A stretch of 17,102 nucleotides of DNA from an uncultured Dechloromonas sp. GTDB taxonomy: Bacteria > Pseudomonadota > Gammaproteobacteria > Burkholderiales > Rhodocyclaceae. The translations under genes and the position numbers were made by a program. Positions 14,523 to 17,102 of this stretch are shown here, in pieces. The DNA lies in contig CAMKYP010000023.1 of NCBI GenBank assembly GCA_946477505.1, forward strand, positions 1 to 17,102, written 5' to 3'. The notes under the pieces were generated by a model. The model made no database searches, was not told where the DNA came from, and worked only from the letters and a program-made list of their open reading frames with translations. Numbering within the stretch: position 1 is the first letter of the stretch; every line of letters begins with the position of its first letter.

Positions 14523-15866
14523 ATGTCCGAAACCGCCGCATTTTCCTACGCCTTCGCCACCCTGCAGCAGCTTGCCGTGGATGTGCTCAAACACGCCAGC
14601 ACCAAGGGGGCGACGGCCTGCGAGGTCGATGTGTCGGAAGGCTTCGGCCAGTCGGTCACAGTCCGTTGCGACGAGGTCGAGACCATCGAGTTCAACCGTG
14701 ACAAGGGTATCGGCATCACCGTCTATTCCGGGCAGCGCAAGGGCTACGCCAGCACCTCGGACTTTTCGACCCAGGCCTTGCGGGAAACCGTCGAGGCCGC
14801 GCTGAACATCGCCCGCTTCACCGCCGAGGACGATTGTGCCGGCCTGGCCGATGCCGCGTTGATGGCCCGCGATTGCCCCGACCTCGATCTCTACCATCCG
14901 TGGGCCTTGAGCGTGGAGGAAGCCATCGAGACGGCGCGACGTTGCGAGCAGGCCGCCTTCGATGCCAATCCGCTGGTCAGCAATTCGGAAGGTGCTTCGA
15001 TCTCGACGCAGCAGGCGCATTTCGTGTCGGCCAACAGCCTGGGTTTCATGGGCGGCTATCCGACTTCGCGCCACTATATTTCCTGTTCGGTCATTGCCGG
15101 CGACCAGGATGCCATGCAGCGCGACGACTGGTATACGACGCATCGCGACGCCAGCCATCTCGACAACCCGCAGCAGGTTGGGCGCATTGCCGCCGAGCGC
15201 GCGGTGGCCCGCCTGGGGGGGCGCAAGGTCAAGACCGGGGAGTTTCCGGTCATTTTCGAAGCCCAACTGGCAGGAGGCCTGCTCGGTAGTCTGGTGCATG
15301 CCGCGAGCGGCGGGGCGCTCTACCGCAAGTCTTCCTTCCTGATCGATCATCTGGGCAAGCGGATCATGCCGGACTTCGTGCAGATCGCCGAGCGCCCGCA
15401 CATTCCCTGTGGCTTGGGCAGCGCCGCCTTCGATAGTGACGGCGTGGCGACGCGCGACCGCGATATCGTGACCGACGGCATCCTGCAGGGCTATTTCCTC
15501 AGTGCCTACACCGCGCGCAAGCTCGGCATGCAGACCACGGCCAACGCCGGCGGCAGCCACAACCTGATCATCCAGCCCGGGCAGCATGATCTGGATGGAT
15601 TGCTCGCCCAGATGGGGCGCGGCTTGCTGGTGACCGAACTGCTCGGCCATGGCATCAATTATGTGACCGGCGATTACTCCCGTGGTGCCGCCGGTTACTG
15701 GGTCGAGAATGGCAAGATCGTTCATCCGGTCGAGGAGATCACCATCGCTGGCAACCTCAAGCACATGCTGGCCGGGATTGTCGCTGTCGGCAACGATGTG
15801 CAGATTCGTGGGACCAAGCAGACAGGATCGATCCTGATCGATCGCATGACGATCGCCGGCGAGTGA
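14523..15866 (+). CDS. pmbA: TldE/PmbA metalloprotease subunit
   Basis: Cytoplasmic subunit of the TldD/TldE protease, which in E. coli matures microcin B17 and degrades unfolded peptides and the CcdA antitoxin. The 447-residue product compares with 450 in E. coli PmbA and is alignable from memory along its length: GATACEVDVSEG, VETIEFNRDKGIGITVYSGQRKG, LVHAASGGALYRKSSFLID, GDYSRGAAGYWVENG and EITIAGNLKHM. It has no HExxH zinc motif, as expected since TldD carries the metal site. tldD is not in this window. No clear Shine-Dalgarno sequence precedes the ATG, which follows a pyrimidine-rich CCCCTTCC. It is divergent from darP and followed by a TRAP binding-protein gene with its own strong ribosome site, so the two need not form an operon. 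Confidence 0.96.
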   Translation: MSETAAFSYAFATLQQLAVDVLKHASTKGATACEVDVSEGFGQSVTVRCDEVETIEFNRDKGIGITVYSGQRKGYASTSDFSTQALRETVEAALNIARFTAEDDCAGLADAALMARDCPDLDLYHPWALSVEEAIETARRCEQAAFDANPLVSNSEGASISTQQAHFVSANSLGFMGGYPTSRHYISCSVIAGDQDAMQRDDWYTTHRDASHLDNPQQVGRIAAERAVARLGGRKVKTGEFPVIFEAQLAGGLLGSLVHAASGGALYRKSSFLIDHLGKRIMPDFVQIAERPHIPCGLGSAAFDSDGVATRDRDIVTDGILQGYFLSAYTARKLGMQTTANAGGSHNLIIQPGQHDLDGLLAQMGRGLLVTELLGHGINYVTGDYSRGAAGYWVENGKIVHPVEEITIAGNLKHMLAGIVAVGNDVQIRGTKQTGSILIDRMTIAGE

Positions 15867-15876
15867 GTGATTAGGG

Positions 15877-15915
15877 TTTTCCACCACTCGCAAAACCGGT
15901 GGGATTGGTGAAAAA
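15877..15915. repeat. Imperfect inverted repeat upstream of the TRAP binding-protein gene
   Basis: TTTTCCACCA (15877-15886) and TGGTGAAAAA (15906-15915) are complementary at nine of ten positions across a 19-base spacer that includes the palindrome ACCGGT. It lies just after the pmbA stop codon and about 50 bases before the TRAP gene start. It may be a regulator-binding site for the transporter gene or a weak 3' hairpin of pmbA. Confidence 0.35.
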
Positions 15916-15965
15916 TAGGACCAGCCAACAGGCTTGACGTGACTTACCCTTCTGGAGGAGACAAT

Positions 15966-17054
15966 ATGCAACGTCGCGATTTTCTGAAAAAAGCTTCCGT
16001 CGGTGCCGCAGCAGGTGCCGCAACCACCCTGGCCGCACCGGCCATCGCCCAGTCGGCACCGACCATCAAATGGCGCCTGACCTCTTCCTTCCCGAAGAGC
16101 CTGGATACCATCTACGGCGGCGCTGATGTGCTGGCCAACCGCCTGCGTGAAATGACCGGCGGCAAGTTCGACATCCGCGTCTTCCCGGGCGGCGAAATCG
16201 TTCCCGGCCTGCAGGCGCTGGATGCCGTGCAGCAAGGTACCGTCGAGTGCTGCCACACCTGCTCGTACTACTATGTCGGCAAGGACAAGACCTTCGGTTT
16301 CGGCACCGCCGTGCCGTTCGGCATGAACGCCCGCCAGATGAACGCCTGGATCTACTACGGCGGCGGCCAGAAGGTGCTCGACGATTTCTACGCCAACTAC
16401 AACGTGGTCTCCTTTGCCGGCGGCAATACCGGTACCCAGATGGGCGGCTGGTGGCGCAAGGAAGTGAAGACCCTGGCCGACCTCAAGGGTGTCAAGATGC
16501 GTATCGCCGGCCTCGGCGGTACCGTCTTCAACGAACTGGGCGTCGTGCCGCAGCAGATCGCCGGTGGCGACATCTACCCGGCTCTGGAAAAGGGCACCAT
16601 CGACGCCGCCGAATGGGTTGGCCCGTACGATGACGAAAAGCTCGGCTTCTACAAGGTCGCCAAGAACTACTACTACCCGGGTTTCTGGGAATCCGGCCCG
16701 GTCATCCATTTCTTCGTGAACAAGAAGGAATGGGACAAGCTGCCGAAGGAATACCAGGCCGCCTTCCAGGCTGCTGCGTACGAAGCCAACGTCACGATGA
16801 TGGCCGAATACGACCACAAGAACCCGATTGCGCTGTCCAAGCTGCTACAGAGCGGCGTCAAGCTGCATTCCTTCTCCGACGAAATTCTCGAAGCCGCCTA
16901 CAAGGCCTCTCAGCAGATCTATGCCGACGAAGCTGGCAAGAATCCGGCCTTCAAGAAGGTCTACACCGAGTGGGAGAAGTATCGGAAGACGCAGAACGCC
17001 TGGTTCAGCGTTGCCGAAATGCGCATGGACCGTTTCCTGCAATCGCACAAGTAA
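15966..17054 (+). CDS. TRAP transporter substrate-binding protein, TakP-like (2-oxoacid/monocarboxylate type)
   Basis: Periplasmic binding protein of the DctP family, 362 residues, which would hand an organic acid to a DctQM-type sodium-coupled permease. The N-terminus has a twin-arginine signal, RRDFLKK (3-9), a small-residue hydrophobic core and an AIA cleavage site after about residue 28, so export is probably through Tat. Q158, R179, E216 and W217 fall at positions that, from memory, match the sodium and carboxylate-binding residues of Rhodobacter TakP, which binds pyruvate and other 2-oxoacids. VPFGMNARQMNAWIYYGGG is typical of this subgroup. The odd cluster ECCHTC (94-99) could form a disulphide after folding. 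The ATG at 15966 has GGAGGAGA upstream; the in-frame frame from 15939 is rejected. Permease genes are not visible; the contig ends at the terminator. Confidence 0.93.
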   Translation: MQRRDFLKKASVGAAAGAATTLAAPAIAQSAPTIKWRLTSSFPKSLDTIYGGADVLANRLREMTGGKFDIRVFPGGEIVPGLQALDAVQQGTVECCHTCSYYYVGKDKTFGFGTAVPFGMNARQMNAWIYYGGGQKVLDDFYANYNVVSFAGGNTGTQMGGWWRKEVKTLADLKGVKMRIAGLGGTVFNELGVVPQQIAGGDIYPALEKGTIDAAEWVGPYDDEKLGFYKVAKNYYYPGFWESGPVIHFFVNKKEWDKLPKEYQAAFQAAAYEANVTMMAEYDHKNPIALSKLLQSGVKLHSFSDEILEAAYKASQQIYADEAGKNPAFKKVYTEWEKYRKTQNAWFSVAEMRMDRFLQSHK

Positions 17055-17067
17055 GCGTTTCTTGCTC

Positions 17068-17102
17068 AACAAAAAACCCGCGGATTCCGCGGGTTTTTTG
17101 TT
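17068..17102 (+). terminator. Perfect palindromic terminator after the TRAP binding-protein gene
   Basis: AACAAAAAACCCGCGG (17068-17083) is fully complementary to CCGCGGGTTTTTTGTT (17087-17102) around an ATT loop, with a T6 run in the 3' arm. It is a strong intrinsic terminator 13 bases after the stop codon and works in both directions by symmetry. In many TRAP loci such a hairpin lies between the binding-protein gene and the permease genes and keeps binding protein in excess. Confidence 0.9.

Noticed and set aside
14487..16817. A 776-codon open frame antisense to pmbA and the TRAP gene
   Set aside because: It spans two well-supported sense genes and the gap between them; composition (H, R, G, D rich) is typical of a shadow frame.
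1..17102. Search by eye for CRISPR arrays, insertion sequences, integrase or phage genes, toxin-antitoxin pairs, tRNA and rRNA genes
   Set aside because: No direct-repeat array, transposase-like product, clover-leaf or rRNA sequence was seen; nearly all bases are accounted for by housekeeping genes.

Overview
The window is a 17.1 kb, GC-rich, densely coding piece of a bacterial chromosome. Protein families and gene order (divergent metG and mrp/apbC with dcd behind, divergent yjgA/darP and pmbA, a Tat-exported TRAP binding protein, PilZ and OmpR-type regulators) fit a betaproteobacterium, most likely of the Rhodocyclales (Dechloromonas/Azonexus/Azoarcus-like). The lineage is an inference from memory of these families, not a database result. 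The first 12 bases match the 3' part of the Nextera/Tn5 mosaic end, so the window starts at a raw contig edge of a short-read assembly.

Layout. 13-315: AT-rich non-coding DNA with an inverted pair of DnaA-box-like sites. 316-2424 (-): metG. 2620-3303 (+): an orphan OmpR/PhoB-type response regulator, sitting between metG and apbC. 3385-4476 (+): apbC/mrp. 4548-5114 (+): dcd. 5189-7417 (+): a large PLP-dependent Orn/Lys/Arg decarboxylase. A bidirectional terminator at 7438-7472 separates it from a leftward block: thyA (11645-10851), pgi (10847-9252), folA (9255-8761), then a lipoprotein branched-chain-amino-acid-type binding protein (8682-7504). 11774-13324 (+): a PilZ-domain protein with an unrecognised N-terminal region of about 320 residues. 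13924-13334 (-): mog. 14453-13917 (-): darP/yjgA. 14523-15866 (+): pmbA/tldE. 15966-17054 (+): a TakP-like TRAP substrate-binding protein, followed by a perfect palindromic terminator that ends on the last base.

How the genes work together. Most of the content is housekeeping. Dcd, ThyA and FolA cover three steps of thymidylate supply (dCTP to dUTP, dUMP to dTMP, and folate recycling), with Pgi placed between thyA and folA in a tightly packed operon. ApbC serves Fe-S cluster delivery, MetG tRNA charging, Mog molybdenum cofactor synthesis, DarP 50S ribosome assembly, and PmbA (with TldD encoded elsewhere) peptide proteolysis. The two binding proteins are both encoded without their membrane partners in view. 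The response regulator and the PilZ protein are stand-alone regulators.

I found no CRISPR array, insertion sequence, prophage, tRNA, rRNA or defence system. The items most worth a second look are the DnaA-box palindrome at the contig edge, the PilZ protein with its unknown N-terminal region, the lipidated orphan LivK-type protein, and the possible dcd promoter nested in the apbC terminator.
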